Source of the DNA: Bacillota bacterium
GTDB taxonomy: Bacteria > Bacillota > Clostridia > Lachnospirales > Lachnospiraceae
DNA length: 64,000 nt
Direction: 5' to 3'
Assembly: GCA_023420085.1 (NCBI GenBank)
Contig: JAEZWQ010000027.1
Location: forward strand, 6,899-70,898
Shown here one piece after another: positions 9,209 through 19,989 of this stretch. Both the position numbers and the translations under genes were made by a program. Position 1 is the stretch's first letter, and each line of letters opens with the position of its first letter. The notes below the pieces were generated by a model. It saw only the letters and a list, made by a program, of their open reading frames with translations. It made no database searches and was not told where the DNA came from.

Positions 9209-9872
9209 TTCTTCAGGACAAGTAGTAGGATGTAGTATAATAAAGGATAATAAATTATTGGCTGAAATAATACTTGATGATAAGTTAACTCATTCACAAA
9301 CGCTTATGCCAATGATTGATAACTTATTTAGTATTACAGATTTAAGTATTAAAGATATTGATTATATTGCCGTATCAAATGGACCCGGTTCATTTACAGG
9401 ACTTAGAATAGGTGTGTCTACAGCAATTGGTCTTTCGAGAGGCTGTGGAGCCAAGGTTATTGGTGTTAGTACACTGCTTGGACTTGCCCATAACATAGTT
9501 TCAGATGGCATTATTTGTCCAATAATGGATGCTAGAAGAAATCAAGTTTATACTGCAATATATCAATTAAAGAATGGTATTTATAATACATTATTGGAGC
9601 CTACAGCAATAGAGATTGATAAACTTATTAAAAAACTTGATAATTTTGAAAAGGTTACATTACTAGGTGATGGAGTTATACAATATAGGGATTTATTATT
9701 AAAAAATAATATTACTATTGCACCATTAAATATGCTTAAACAAAAATCATCTTCAATAGGATTATGTGCTTATGAAATGATTGTAAGTAATAATTTGGAT
9801 AATAATGATATTAATATAGAATATTTAAGGCAATCGCAGGCAGAAAGAGAAAGAAATGCTAAAGGAAGCTGA
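9189..9872 (+). CDS. tsaB: tRNA t6A biosynthesis protein TsaB
   Basis: ASKHA-fold paralogue of TsaD that scaffolds the TsaB-TsaD-TsaE complex. The 227-residue protein begins [11 protein letters not shown] and has the NGPGSFTGLRIGV segment characteristic of TsaB (also called YeaZ). It overlaps tsaE by 20 bases and rimI by 17. Confidence 0.94.
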   Translation: MNILSIDSSGQVVGCSIIKDNKLLAEIILDDKLTHSQTLMPMIDNLFSITDLSIKDIDYIAVSNGPGSFTGLRIGVSTAIGLSRGCGAKVIGVSTLLGLAHNIVSDGIICPIMDARRNQVYTAIYQLKNGIYNTLLEPTAIEIDKLIKKLDNFEKVTLLGDGVIQYRDLLLKNNITIAPLNMLKQKSSSIGLCAYEMIVSNNLDNNDINIEYLRQSQAERERNAKGS

Positions 9873-10296
9873 TATAATAGAATCAGATGATATATATGAT
9901 CTTGAGAAAGAAATTTTTGGACAAAGTTATGAACAATGGAAAAGAGAAGATATATTAGAAGCAATTAAAAGTGATAAATATAAGGTTTATATAATTAAAA
10001 ATAATTTTAATATTATCGGGTATATTATATTTACCTATAGCTCATTTGAATCATATATAGCAAAATTTGGCATATCTAAAGAGTATAGACAACAAGGATA
10101 TGGAAAATATCTTGTAGAATATGCTGTAAGTGTAATAGATAGCAATGAAATTTTCTTAGAGGTTAGAAGCAATAATGTAGCTGCCATAAATTTATACAAA
10201 AAGGTAGGCTTTAATATTGTTGGGATGAGAAAAGGAATGTATAAAGATCCAATTGATGATGCAATAATTATGCAAAGAAAGGCAAAAAGATGTTAG
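9856..10296 (+). CDS. rimI: GNAT N-acetyltransferase, RimI-like
   Basis: Acetyl-CoA-dependent GNAT enzyme of 146 residues; the acetyl-CoA loop is RQQGYGK and the C-terminal motif is NNVAAINLYKKVGF. Placement between tsaB and tsaD is typical of RimI, the ribosomal protein S18 alanine acetyltransferase. The exact substrate rests on context. It overlaps both neighbours. Confidence 0.88.
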   Translation: MLKEADIIESDDIYDLEKEIFGQSYEQWKREDILEAIKSDKYKVYIIKNNFNIIGYIIFTYSSFESYIAKFGISKEYRQQGYGKYLVEYAVSVIDSNEIFLEVRSNNVAAINLYKKVGFNIVGMRKGMYKDPIDDAIIMQRKAKRC

Positions 10297-11204
10297 AAGC
10301 TTGTTTATTAGGAACTGGAGGAATGTTACCATTACCAAAAAGATATTTGACATCATTATTATTAAGGTATAATGGAAATAATATTTTGATTGATTGTGGT
10401 GAAGGAACTCAGATGGCAATCAAAGAATCAGGATGGAGTCCATATCCAATATCTTTAATATTAATAACTCATTTCCATGCGGACCATATAAGTGGATTGC
10501 CTGGTCTTTTGTTAACCTTAGGAAATTGTGAAAGAAAAGAACCATTAATTATTGCCGGACCAAAAGGTCTGAAGAGGGTTGTAGATAGTCTTAGAGTCAT
10601 ATCACCACAGCTACCATATGAGATAGAATATATTGAATACAATAGTAACTTTGTTGAATTTGATCATAATAATTACCATATAAAAGCATTTAAAGTAAAT
10701 CATAGAGTAGAATGTTATGGATATACAATAGAAATTAAAAGGCGCGGAAAGTTTAATCCAATAGCCGCTAGTGAGTTGAAAATTCCAAATATATACTGGA
10801 GACATTTACAAAATGGCGATACTGTTCAAGTAGGAGAAAGATGTTTTAAACCTGAGCAAGTTATGGGATCTGAGCGAAAAGGCTTAAAAGTAGTTTACAC
10901 AACTGATACAAGACCAACAAAGGTTATTGAAGAAGAAGCTTTTGAAGCTGATTTATTTATCTGTGAAGGTATGTATGGCGAAGATGACAAGACATCTAAT
11001 GCAAAAAAGTATAAGCATATGACGATGAATGAAGCTGCAGAAATTGCAGCAAAAGCTAATCCAAAGAGATTGTGGCTTACACATTATTCTCCAGCTAATG
11101 TAAACCCACAAAGATTTGAAAAGAAACTTAAGGCTATTTTTGATAATACTACTATACCAGAAGATGGTATTTCTATTGATTTAAATTTTGAGGATGAAGA
11201 ATAA
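10290..11204 (+). CDS. rnz: Ribonuclease Z
   Basis: Metallo-beta-lactamase-fold endonuclease that trims tRNA 3' trailers. The 304-residue protein carries the zinc motif [10 protein letters not shown] (His61, His63, Asp65, His66), an N-terminal [11 protein letters not shown] loop and the late HYSPAN motif. This matters here because the two tRNAs in the window lack an encoded CCA. It overlaps rimI by 7 bases and shares the last base of its stop codon with the tsaD start. Confidence 0.92.
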   Translation: MLEACLLGTGGMLPLPKRYLTSLLLRYNGNNILIDCGEGTQMAIKESGWSPYPISLILITHFHADHISGLPGLLLTLGNCERKEPLIIAGPKGLKRVVDSLRVISPQLPYEIEYIEYNSNFVEFDHNNYHIKAFKVNHRVECYGYTIEIKRRGKFNPIAASELKIPNIYWRHLQNGDTVQVGERCFKPEQVMGSERKGLKVVYTTDTRPTKVIEEEAFEADLFICEGMYGEDDKTSNAKKYKHMTMNEAAEIAAKANPKRLWLTHYSPANVNPQRFEKKLKAIFDNTTIPEDGISIDLNFEDEE

Positions 11205-12223
11205 TGAAAATATTAGCAATTGAATCTTCTTGTGATGAAACCGCTTGCTCTATAGTTGAAGATGGAAGAAATGTTTTATCTAATATAATTTCATCACAGA
11301 TAGATATTCATGAATTATATGGTGGTGTAGTGCCTGAAATTGCATCAAGAAATCACCTATCTAGGATTGATAGTGTTGTACTTAATGCGCTAGATGAAGC
11401 TGGTTGTACACTTAATGATATTGATGCTATAGCTGTAACAAGTGGACCAGGTCTGGTTGGAGCATTATTGGTGGGAGTATCATATGCAAAAGGGCTTGCA
11501 TATGCTATTAATAAACCGCTTATACCAGTTCATCATATAGAAGGGCACATAGCAGCTAATTATATTGAACATAAAGACTTAAAACCTCCTTTTTTATGCT
11601 TAGTTATATCAGGAGGACATTCACATATAATCTTAGTAGAAGACTATACAAAATTTAAAATAATTGGAAAAACACAAGATGATGCAAGTGGTGAAGCCTT
11701 TGATAAAGTAGCTAGAGTTTTAGGACTTGGATATCCTGGTGGTCCTAAACTTGAAAAATTAGCAAATGATGGAGATCCTAAAGCAATAATGTTCCCACGA
11801 GCCAAGGTAAGTTCGGGCAAATATGATTATAGTTTTAGTGGAATAAAATCATCGGTTTTAAATTATATTAATATGTGTGAAATGAAAAAAATAGAGGTAA
11901 ATAAAGCCGATGTAGCAGCATCATTTCAACAGGCTGTTACAGATATGTTAATAGATAATTTATTAAAAGCAGCAAAAGATTTAAATATTAATAATATTGC
12001 CATTGCTGGTGGAGTATCTGCAAATAACTTTTTAAAAAAACAGTTAGATGAGGAATGTAAAAAAAGAGGATATAAATTTTTATATCCATCTAATATATTA
12101 TGCACTGATAATGCAGCTATGATTGGAGCGAGCGCATATTATAATTATATGAATAATGAAAAAGCAATGTTAAATCTTAATGCTGTAGCACATATTGATA
12201 TTGGGTCACATAATTTTGTATAA
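11204..12223 (+). CDS. tsaD: tRNA N6-adenosine threonylcarbamoyltransferase TsaD
   Basis: Catalytic subunit that transfers threonylcarbamoyl to A37 of tRNA. The 339-residue protein has the N-terminal [13 protein letters not shown], the metal-binding HIEGH (His111, His115), SGPGLVGAL, and the late [10 protein letters not shown]. Start shared with the rnz stop at 11204. All three bacterial t6A transferase components are present in this run. Confidence 0.97.
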   Translation: MKILAIESSCDETACSIVEDGRNVLSNIISSQIDIHELYGGVVPEIASRNHLSRIDSVVLNALDEAGCTLNDIDAIAVTSGPGLVGALLVGVSYAKGLAYAINKPLIPVHHIEGHIAANYIEHKDLKPPFLCLVISGGHSHIILVEDYTKFKIIGKTQDDASGEAFDKVARVLGLGYPGGPKLEKLANDGDPKAIMFPRAKVSSGKYDYSFSGIKSSVLNYINMCEMKKIEVNKADVAASFQQAVTDMLIDNLLKAAKDLNINNIAIAGGVSANNFLKKQLDEECKKRGYKFLYPSNILCTDNAAMIGASAYYNYMNNEKAMLNLNAVAHIDIGSHNFV

Positions 12224-12240
12224 TAATTATGGAGGTAGAA

Positions 12241-12864
12241 ATGAAACGTAAAATTATATTATTATTACCATTAGTTATGCTTATGGGTTGTTCTCAAAGC
12301 TTAAGTACTGATAAGAGCGTAGGGAAACCTGCTATCGAAGCTAAGGCAGATAGCGATAAGAATAAAGCTTCTACTGGATTAAATAAAACAGAAGATAATA
12401 AAGATAAAGAAGTTAATGATACTAAGGAATCACCAAATAATGATAATAAAAAATCAATGCCGATGGATGATGAGTATATCAAAAAGTTTACGTCTAAGCT
12501 AATTGATGAAGGTTTTGAAAAGAGAGATGAAGAGGTAAAGAGTGATGATACATGGCAGTCTATGGCAAAATATGTTAAATCATTCCAAGGTGGAGCCTAT
12601 GTAATTTTTGTAAATAAAGCTGAAAGTCCAAACAAAATAAAAGGTCTTGAAAATACTACTGGATACAAGGGAAGCACATTAATAGAAACTAATAATAGTG
12701 AAATTACATTATTTGAAAATAAGGATGAACGTTTCTCATTACTTGTAGCATATGATGGAAAGACTGGAAATGGCATAATTTTTATGGTTAATGGAAGTCC
12801 AAAGTTTGAAGAAGTGAATAAAGGACTTGAGTACGGTAAAAAATTAATTGAAGATTTAATTTAG
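12241..12864 (+). CDS. Uncharacterised lipoprotein
   Basis: A 207-residue predicted lipoprotein: MKRKIILLLPLVMLMGC places the lipidated Cys at 17. A Lys/Asp/Asn-rich low-complexity linker of about 60 residues follows, then a compact C-terminal domain of about 120 residues. The ATG at 12241 is chosen since GGAGG lies 8 bases upstream; an in-frame ATG at 12229 overlaps that ribosome site. I do not recognise the domain. It sits 7 bases before an ABC exporter gene and may be transcribed with it. Confidence 0.8.
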   Translation: MKRKIILLLPLVMLMGCSQSLSTDKSVGKPAIEAKADSDKNKASTGLNKTEDNKDKEVNDTKESPNNDNKKSMPMDDEYIKKFTSKLIDEGFEKRDEEVKSDDTWQSMAKYVKSFQGGAYVIFVNKAESPNKIKGLENTTGYKGSTLIETNNSEITLFENKDERFSLLVAYDGKTGNGIIFMVNGSPKFEEVNKGLEYGKKLIEDLI

Positions 12865-12871
12865 GAGTTTT

Positions 12872-14659
12872 ATGAGAGAGTATAGTATCTCCCTTGGTAT
12901 AAAGAGAATGCTTTCTTTTCTGTCAAAGAAAGAAAAGCTTTTATTGCTATGTGCAACAATAATTACAATATTTATTGGTTTGCTATCAAGCATTCCTGTT
13001 ATTATAATTGGTAAAATAAGTGATACCATAGTAAACCTAGGAAAAAATGTTTTTTCTAAAGAAGTAATATTAAATATAATAGTAGTTGCATTAATCTATT
13101 TTGGGAAATTAAGCTTGGAGCTAATTAATAGATATATAGTTGAAAATGTTGATACGCATTCTGAAAAAAGAATAACTGACAATTTAATGCTAAATATAAT
13201 GCGTTCAGATATGGAGTCAATCAGAGGTATTAAGACTGGGACAATTAATGGTCGAGTAATTAGATGTATTCAGGCTTTAGTTGAAATGAAAATATTAGTT
13301 TTTGTTGAAATATTACCTATTTTATTTACAACAATATCAGCAGTAGTATTAGCAATATATAAAAACTATTCTTCTACCGGAGGATTTTATATTGCTGGAT
13401 TTATATTGCTCTATATACCATTATCTGCTGTAATATCATATATTCAAATAAAGCATCAAAAACCTTTGAAAAAAACAATAATTGATACAAAAGAAGATAT
13501 TGATGGCAAAATCAATGAAATGCTTGGAGGATTAATTACTATACGTATATCAAATTCTCATAAAATAGAAATGAAAGAATTGGGAATGCTCACAGAAATA
13601 AGAAGAAAGTTTTCACTGAAGCATTATATTCAAAAGGCATGGTATAGTGCTGGAAGATCATTCTTAGAAGGCATATTCACAATAATAACAATAATATTCT
13701 GCATATTTTATATATCTAGAGGAATGATGTCGGTGGGAGATATACTAGTGTATGTAATACTTTTTTCTGAGATTTCTCATCCTATGAAAGAGTTAAACTC
13801 TATGTTTAATACAGCAAGTGAAAAGAGTTTACTTATTAATAAACTTTGGCATCTTTATAACTGTGATATAGATGATAGCTTTGATAGAAATAATCTGGTT
13901 GAAGATTTGAATGTAAATGAAAAAGATACTAGCTTGATCATTAAAGACCTTTCATATAGTTTTCCAGGTAAAAATAAAGATACATTAAAAAACATCAATC
14001 TTCTTATAAAAAAGGGTGAGCATATCGGACTTATGGGTTACTCAGGATCAGGAAAAACATCATTAGCAAGATTGATAACAAGAATATTTCATGGATATAA
14101 AGGTGAGATAAGAATGCTAGGTAAGGATCTGGCTTCATATACTAGAGATGAGCTTTCACATACAGTTGCATATTTATCACATGATCCATATATATTTTAT
14201 GGAACAATAAGAGATAATATTGTTTATGGGTTAAAAGATGATAACTATACTGAAGAAGATATTATAGAGTCAGCGAAGCGTGCAGAAATTTATGATGACA
14301 TCATGAATATGGATGGGCATTTTGATGCGCATGTATCTGAAAAAGGATTAAACCTTTCACTTGGTCAAAGACAAAAATTAGGTTTAGCTAGATTAATGAT
14401 TATAAAGCCTAAGATAATCATACTTGATGAGGCGACTTCAGCACTTGATAATATTAGTGAGAATATTATCTTAAAAAATATTGATGAGTTATTCCCTGAT
14501 CAGATTAGAATATCTATCGCTCATAGATATACAGCGCTAGAAAGTTGTGATAGAATTATTGTGTTGAATAAAGGCGAAATAATATATGAAGGAATGTTTG
14601 ATGATGTATCATTGGATAAATTATATGAACTTCATGATATTCAGACAAGCACTATGTAG
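12872..14659 (+). CDS. ABC exporter, fused membrane and ATPase domains
   Basis: A 595-residue exporter half-transporter: six-helix membrane domain (residues about 20-310) and a C-terminal ATPase with Walker A GYSGSGKT, signature LSLGQRQ, Walker B IIILDEATSALD and switch His in ISIAHRYT. With no partner gene beside it, it is probably a homodimer. The signature reads LSLGQ instead of LSGGQ. Substrate unknown; it could act with the lipoprotein immediately upstream. Confidence 0.88.
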   Translation: MREYSISLGIKRMLSFLSKKEKLLLLCATIITIFIGLLSSIPVIIIGKISDTIVNLGKNVFSKEVILNIIVVALIYFGKLSLELINRYIVENVDTHSEKRITDNLMLNIMRSDMESIRGIKTGTINGRVIRCIQALVEMKILVFVEILPILFTTISAVVLAIYKNYSSTGGFYIAGFILLYIPLSAVISYIQIKHQKPLKKTIIDTKEDIDGKINEMLGGLITIRISNSHKIEMKELGMLTEIRRKFSLKHYIQKAWYSAGRSFLEGIFTIITIIFCIFYISRGMMSVGDILVYVILFSEISHPMKELNSMFNTASEKSLLINKLWHLYNCDIDDSFDRNNLVEDLNVNEKDTSLIIKDLSYSFPGKNKDTLKNINLLIKKGEHIGLMGYSGSGKTSLARLITRIFHGYKGEIRMLGKDLASYTRDELSHTVAYLSHDPYIFYGTIRDNIVYGLKDDNYTEEDIIESAKRAEIYDDIMNMDGHFDAHVSEKGLNLSLGQRQKLGLARLMIIKPKIIILDEATSALDNISENIILKNIDELFPDQIRISIAHRYTALESCDRIIVLNKGEIIYEGMFDDVSLDKLYELHDIQTSTM

Positions 14660-14667
14660 TAATAAAA

Positions 14668-14696
14668 TTGACTTTATATATAGAATTGGTTATAAT
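14668..14696 (+). promoter_or_regulatory. Sigma-A promoter of tRNA-Thr / SRP RNA
   Basis: TTGACT (14668-14673), 17-base spacer, TATAAT (14691-14696). Transcription should start about 7 bases later, just ahead of the tRNA. No other promoter is seen before the SRP RNA. Confidence 0.85.
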
Positions 14697-14706
14697 TGTA
14701 TAGCTA

Positions 14707-14778
14707 GCTGAAATAGCTCAGTGGTAGAGCACTTCACTCGTAATGAAGGGGCCGTGGGTTCAAATCCCATTTTCAGCT
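14707..14778 (+). tRNA. tRNA-Thr (anticodon CGT)
   Basis: Cloverleaf: acceptor GCTGAAA/TTTCAGC, D-stem GCTC/GAGC, anticodon arm CTTCA-CTCGTAA-TGAAG with CGT at positions 34-36, T arm GTGGG-TTCAAAT-CCCAT. CCA is not encoded. The SRP RNA begins 2 bases after it. Confidence 0.95.
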
Positions 14779-14780
14779 TA

Positions 14781-15049
14781 CCGTGCAGCCGGGGAGTTAG
14801 CGGTGCCCTGTATCTGCAATCCGCTATAGCAGAGGTGATATTTGATCTAGGGTAGTATATTGTTTAGCTGCCCCTTATAAGCGATGTTGACGATTGGGTC
14901 TTATGCAATAAAAATCTATGAATCGTGTCAGGTCAGGAATGAAGCAGCACTAAGTAGAACCTTTTATGTGCCATGAGGGTGCCTGGTCTGAGTTGGCTGT
15001 AAGGGTAACGTGAGTGGTATATATTCGAAATCAAATGCACGGTTTTTTT
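14781..15049 (+). ncRNA. ffs: Signal recognition particle RNA, large bacterial type
   Basis: About 262 nucleotides from CCGTGC (14781-14786) to its closing partner GCACGG (15037-15042), then seven T as a terminator. The helix-8 core GTCAGGTCAGGAATGAAGCAGC region, with the conserved asymmetric loop and GGAA-type tetraloop neighbourhood, is at about 14926-14950. The Alu-domain 5' part and length match the long Bacillota scRNA rather than the short 4.5S form. It binds Ffh and targets nascent membrane proteins. Confidence 0.95.
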
Positions 15050-15065
15050 ATATTTTGGAGGAGAT

Positions 15066-17372
15066 ATGGCAAATAAAAAGAAAAGTAATAGAAAAAGAAA
15101 TAATAAAATTAATAGTTCAAGTCAAAGTCTAAGTATAGAAGTTAAACTTGCTATTTTTATTGTTATAATCACCATTTTTACCTGTAGCAATTTTGGACTA
15201 TTAGGGATTGTTGGAAGGTATTTAAGTGGTGCATTTTTTGTATTATTAGGTATTCCATTTTATCTAATAACAGTATCTCCTATTTTAATTGTGTTGTATG
15301 CACTTACTAAAAATAGTAAAAGACATAAATTGATTAAAAAATATTATTATCTTATTGGTATTTTTTTGACAATAAATACATTAATTGAATTATTTTTATC
15401 TAATAATAGTGTATTAGAGGATAGAATCTCTACAAATTTTAATTTTCCTCATATTGGAGGAGGGATAATAGCTTACTTTTTTAGCAATATACTTAAATAT
15501 ATTTTTAGCTTTTATGGATCAGTAATAATTCTATTTATAACATTTTTATTTTTAGTTTTATTAATAACAGATATGAAGCCAATAAAGAAACTAATAAGTT
15601 ATCTTAATGCATTATCTGATCCAAAAGATAAAACTATAAATAAAGATAAATCCTTGATTAAAAAAGAAGAATATGAAGAAAAAAGTAATAAAGAGAATAT
15701 AAGGTTTGATGATTTAGACGAAATACTTAATAAAATTGATAAAGAAACTATTGATATAATGCCGGAAAATAAATCATATGAAAATAATTATCAATCTATA
15801 AATAATAGGACAGAAGAGAATATAAATAAAAAATCTATTAAATTAAGTGATGAAAAGAAAAGTGATAAGAATGAGAAAATTATAATAGAACCAATTACAA
15901 GAGTTGACGATAATAAAAACGACTACAAATTTCCATCTATAGAGAATCTTACAAAGTCAAATATTAAAAAAAGTGATGATAGTTCATCAATCAGACAATT
16001 GGCCATTACATTAAAACAAACGTTAGATAGCTTTGGTGTAAATGCAGAAATTAGTGATATAAGCAAAGGACCGAGTGTAACAAGGTTTGAAATTGTTCCA
16101 GATATAGGAGTTAAGGTAAGCAAGATTGTTGGACTTGCTGATGATATTAAATTAAATCTCGCGGCTAAAGATATTAGAATAGAGGCACCAATTCCTGGCA
16201 AAGCAGCTGTTGGTATTGAGGTACCAAACTCAGACACGACAATGGTAAGATTTAGGGATTTGATAGAAAGTAATGAATTCAATAATGCAAAGTCAAAGTT
16301 AAGTTTTTGTGTTGGACTGAGTATTGAAGGTAAACCAGTAATAGCTGATATCCAAAAGATGCCACATGTATTAATAGCAGGAGCAACAGGTTCAGGAAAG
16401 TCCGTATGCATCAATACTCTAATTATGAGTATTTTATTTAAGGCGAGCCCAGATGAAGTAAAATTAATAATGGTAGATCCAAAAGTTGTTGAGCTATCTA
16501 TATATAATGGTATACCACATTTGTTAATTCCTGTTGTTACAGATCCCAAAAGGGCTTCAGGTGCATTAAATTGGGCTGTAAGTGAAATGGAAAAAAGATA
16601 TAAACAATTCGCTAAGCTTGGAGTAAAAGATATTTTTGGATTTAATGAAAAAATCAAAACATTGGAAACAGATGAATATACGAAACTTCCACAAATTCTA
16701 ATAATCATAGATGAGCTTGCAGACTTAATGATGGTTGCGTCTAACGAGGTTGAAGCGGCTATATGTAGATTAGCGCAATTAGCAAGGGCCTGTGGTATAC
16801 ATTTAGTAATTGCTACTCAAAGACCATCTGTTAATGTAATAACTGGACTTATAAAGGCGAATATACCTTCAAGAATTGCTTTTGCAGTATCATCAGGTGT
16901 AGATTCTAGAACGATTTTAGATATGAATGGTGCTGAAAAATTACTGGGTAGGGGAGATATGTTATTTTACCCTGCAGGTATCCCAAAGCCAGAAAGAATT
17001 CAAGGTGCCTTTATAGATGAAAATGAAGTTGCTAAAGTCGTTGCAGAAATTAGTGTTGATGAGGCAGATGATGATTATACAAATAACGTACAAGAAAGCC
17101 TTGTAAATAGCACAATTTCTGGAGCAAATATGGATTCCAATGATGATAAGGATGAATATTTTGAACAGGCTGCAAGATTAATTGTTGAAAAGCAAAGAGC
17201 TTCTATAGGACTTTTACAAAGACTATTAAAAATTGGATTTAATAGGGCTGCAAGAATAATGGATCAATTATTTGTAGCAGGCATTGTTGGGGCTGAAGAA
17301 GGTACAAAACCAAGAAAAGTTTTAGTTGATGAATCAGAGCTTGAAGAGATTCTTAAAAATGGTGATATATAA
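15066..17372 (+). CDS. DNA translocase FtsK/SpoIIIE
   Basis: Septal DNA pump of 768 residues. A basic N-terminus leads into four predicted membrane helices (about residues 25-165) and a charged Lys/Asn/Asp-rich linker to about residue 300. The RecA-like motor has Walker A GATGSGKS near residue 437 and Walker [12 protein letters not shown]. The C-terminal winged helix ([22 protein letters not shown]) binds orienting sequences. The ribosome site TTGGAGGAG is optimal. Whether it acts in vegetative division, sporulation or both cannot be read from the sequence. Confidence 0.95.
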   Translation: MANKKKSNRKRNNKINSSSQSLSIEVKLAIFIVIITIFTCSNFGLLGIVGRYLSGAFFVLLGIPFYLITVSPILIVLYALTKNSKRHKLIKKYYYLIGIFLTINTLIELFLSNNSVLEDRISTNFNFPHIGGGIIAYFFSNILKYIFSFYGSVIILFITFLFLVLLITDMKPIKKLISYLNALSDPKDKTINKDKSLIKKEEYEEKSNKENIRFDDLDEILNKIDKETIDIMPENKSYENNYQSINNRTEENINKKSIKLSDEKKSDKNEKIIIEPITRVDDNKNDYKFPSIENLTKSNIKKSDDSSSIRQLAITLKQTLDSFGVNAEISDISKGPSVTRFEIVPDIGVKVSKIVGLADDIKLNLAAKDIRIEAPIPGKAAVGIEVPNSDTTMVRFRDLIESNEFNNAKSKLSFCVGLSIEGKPVIADIQKMPHVLIAGATGSGKSVCINTLIMSILFKASPDEVKLIMVDPKVVELSIYNGIPHLLIPVVTDPKRASGALNWAVSEMEKRYKQFAKLGVKDIFGFNEKIKTLETDEYTKLPQILIIIDELADLMMVASNEVEAAICRLAQLARACGIHLVIATQRPSVNVITGLIKANIPSRIAFAVSSGVDSRTILDMNGAEKLLGRGDMLFYPAGIPKPERIQGAFIDENEVAKVVAEISVDEADDDYTNNVQESLVNSTISGANMDSNDDKDEYFEQAARLIVEKQRASIGLLQRLLKIGFNRAARIMDQLFVAGIVGAEEGTKPRKVLVDESELEEILKNGDI

Positions 17373-19297
17373 TGAATTTATTTATTGCTGAGAAACCATC
17401 GGTTGCTCAAGAATTTGCAAAAGTAATTGGTAAAGAAATAAAAAGATCTGATGGATATATATATTCAGGGGATAATATATTTACATGGTGCGTAGGACAC
17501 TTAGTAAAACTTAGCTATCCAGAAGCGTACGATGAGGCACTTAAAAAATGGTCACTAGAAGCATTGCCTTTTATACCTGAAGAATATAAATATGAAGTTA
17601 TATCAAGTGTAAAAAAACAATTTAGCATTGTATGCAAATTGATGAATGATAAAAGAATAAGTAGAATTTATGTTTGTACCGATTCTGGAAGAGAAGGAGA
17701 ATACATATATCGTCTTATAGAAGAAATGAATGGTGTACCAAAAGCGAAAAGGTATAGAGTCTGGATAGATTCGCAGACAGAGGAAGAAATAAATAGAGGG
17801 GTAAACGAGGCAAAAAAACTTGAAGAATATAATAATTTAGCAGACAGTGCATATTTAAGGGCTAAGGAAGACTACTTAATTGGTATAAATTTTTCACGAC
17901 TATTAACTTTGAATTATGGTTATCTCATATCTAAAGGACTAGGGAAAAAGCATGTTGTAATTGCTATTGGAAGAGTAATGACATGCGTGTTAGGGATGGT
18001 TGTTAAGAGAGAAAGAGAAATAAGAGATTTCAAGAAGACACAATTTTTTAAACCTACGATAGATGTTTTAGTAAATAATGAAAAAATATCAGCAGAATGG
18101 AGATATGTTGAATCAAGTAAAGTTGATAAAAAATACTTATATAAAAATAATGGTATTCTTGATGAAAAATATGCAAAAGAATTTATAAATTCTTTGGGGA
18201 ATGAGGCTATAGTAGATAAGAAAGAAACTAAAAAAGAAATTAAAAATCCACCATATTTATTTAACCTTGCGGAATTACAAAATGAATGTTCTAAAAGCTT
18301 TAAAATATCACCAGATAAAACATTAGAAATAGCACAAGAACTATATGAAAAAAAATTAATAACATATCCAAGAACAGATTCAAAGTTCTTGAGTAAAGCC
18401 ATTGCTAAAGAAATATTAAAGAATTTAAAGGGATTGACCAAGCTACCTAAGTATAATGATTATATTAACAAAATAATAGATGAGGGAAGATATAAGAATC
18501 TAATTAAATCAAGATATACTAATGATTCTAAGGTTAATGATCACTATGCAATAATACCTACTGGCCAAGGGATTAATAATTTTAACACACTGACCACTTT
18601 ATCAAAGCAAGTTTATGGAAAGATACTATTAAGATTTATAAGTATATTTCTTGATCCTGCAATATATAAGAATACTAAGCTTGTTTTGACTGTTGATAAT
18701 GAACAGTTTGAATCTACATTTAAGATGAAAGTAGAACAAGGATATAGTATACTATTTGATAATAATAATGAATCTAATAATATAGATTTAGGTAGTTTAA
18801 GAAAAGGTAGCAAATTAGATATTGATAACAAATATATTAAAAGTGGGGAAACCACTCCGCCCAAAAGATATACAACAGGATCAATTATTTTAGCAATGGA
18901 AAATGCAGGTTCTTTGATTGAAGATGAAGAATTAAGAGCAGTAATAAAAACTACCGGAATTGGAACAAGTGCTACTAGAGCAGAAATAATTAAAAAATTA
19001 AATACTAATGAATATATAAAGATAAATCCAAAAACACAAGTTATAAATAGCACTTTACTAGGAGAAGGAATTTATGAGGTAGTCTTGAAAACCATTCCAG
19101 GTTTGCTAAATCCAATGCTAAGTGCAAGTTGGGAAAAGGGACTTAATATGGTTGCAGCTGGAGAAATTGATAAGAATGAATATATGATAAAACTTAAAAA
19201 TTTCGTGAAAAACAAAGTAGATTTGGTTAAAAAAAATCAAGTCGATTATAATATTACTAGGAGCATAAAATTATTATATAATTACTATAAGGAGTGA
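17372..19297 (+). CDS. topB: DNA topoisomerase III (type IA)
   Basis: Type IA topoisomerase of 641 residues. The N-terminal TOPRIM domain starts [20 protein letters not shown] and includes CTDSGREGEYIYRL. The catalytic Tyr is in LITYPRTDSKFL near residue 331, and IGTSATRAEIIKKL is present. There is no C-terminal zinc-finger region, consistent with topoisomerase III rather than TopA. It starts on the last base of the ftsK stop codon. Decatenation next to a DNA translocase gene is functionally sensible, though the pairing may be only positional. Confidence 0.92.
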   Translation: MNLFIAEKPSVAQEFAKVIGKEIKRSDGYIYSGDNIFTWCVGHLVKLSYPEAYDEALKKWSLEALPFIPEEYKYEVISSVKKQFSIVCKLMNDKRISRIYVCTDSGREGEYIYRLIEEMNGVPKAKRYRVWIDSQTEEEINRGVNEAKKLEEYNNLADSAYLRAKEDYLIGINFSRLLTLNYGYLISKGLGKKHVVIAIGRVMTCVLGMVVKREREIRDFKKTQFFKPTIDVLVNNEKISAEWRYVESSKVDKKYLYKNNGILDEKYAKEFINSLGNEAIVDKKETKKEIKNPPYLFNLAELQNECSKSFKISPDKTLEIAQELYEKKLITYPRTDSKFLSKAIAKEILKNLKGLTKLPKYNDYINKIIDEGRYKNLIKSRYTNDSKVNDHYAIIPTGQGINNFNTLTTLSKQVYGKILLRFISIFLDPAIYKNTKLVLTVDNEQFESTFKMKVEQGYSILFDNNNESNNIDLGSLRKGSKLDIDNKYIKSGETTPPKRYTTGSIILAMENAGSLIEDEELRAVIKTTGIGTSATRAEIIKKLNTNEYIKINPKTQVINSTLLGEGIYEVVLKTIPGLLNPMLSASWEKGLNMVAAGEIDKNEYMIKLKNFVKNKVDLVKKNQVDYNITRSIKLLYNYYKE

Positions 19298-19299
19298 CT

Positions 19300-19989
19300 A
19301 TGTATAAAGAACTTGAAACAACATTTTTATTAGATATAAATGAAACAATTGCGAATAAAATATTTAAGGATATTTTATATCCATGGGAGGCTTTATCTAA
19401 AATATCTGATTTTATAATAGAGTTAGGAAATGAATTACCAGCGGATGAATTTGATAAAGTAGGCGATAATATATGGATAGCAAAATCAGCAAAGGTTGCA
19501 AAATCTGCCCATATTGATGGACCTTGTATTATTGATAAAGATGCAGAGATTAGACACTGTGCTTTTATACGAGGAAAAGTTATTATTGGAAAAGGAGCAG
19601 TTATTGGCAATTCAGTTGAATTGAAGAACGCAATAGTATTTAATATGGCTCAAATTCCACATTATAATTATATAGGAGATTCAATTATAGGATATAAATC
19701 TCACCTAGGTGCACAAGCATTAACTTCTAATGTAAAAAGTGATAAAACACTTACTACTGTTAATTTTAATGGTAATAAAATACAAACAGGACTTAAAAAG
19801 TTTGGAGCCATAGTTGGAGATAATGTTGAAATAGGATGTTCAACAGTTCTTAATCCCGCAACTGTTATAGGTAAAAATACTAATATATATCCATTAAGTT
19901 TTGTTAGAGGGTATGTGCCAAGCAATTCAATATTAAAAAAGGATGGGAAATTTTATAAAAAAAATGAAGAGCATTTTAATAATAATTAA
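19300..19989 (+). CDS. Left-handed beta-helix (hexapeptide) protein
   Basis: A 229-residue protein whose residues from about 60 onward are hexapeptide repeats (IWIAKSAKVAKSAHIDGP, IIDKDAEIRHCAFIRG, VIIGKGAVIG, IVGDNVEIGCSTVLNPATVIG). These form a left-handed beta-helix as in the C-terminal half of sugar-nucleotide uridylyl/thymidylyltransferases. There is no N-terminal nucleotidyltransferase domain, so it is likely an acyltransferase-like or structural relative. The ATG at 19300 follows GGAG by 6-7 bases; an in-frame GTG at 19294 is less well placed. Substrate unknown. Confidence 0.8.
   Translation: MYKELETTFLLDINETIANKIFKDILYPWEALSKISDFIIELGNELPADEFDKVGDNIWIAKSAKVAKSAHIDGPCIIDKDAEIRHCAFIRGKVIIGKGAVIGNSVELKNAIVFNMAQIPHYNYIGDSIIGYKSHLGAQALTSNVKSDKTLTTVNFNGNKIQTGLKKFGAIVGDNVEIGCSTVLNPATVIGKNTNIYPLSFVRGYVPSNSILKKDGKFYKKNEEHFNNN

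Noticed and set aside
15923..16708. Long minus-strand open frame of 261 codons
   Set aside because: It lies wholly opposite the conserved motor domain of ftsK/spoIIIE, has no ribosome site, and its composition follows from the plus-strand codons.
18613..19053. Minus-strand open frame of 146 codons opposite topB
   Set aside because: Shadow of topoisomerase III coding sequence, no start signals.
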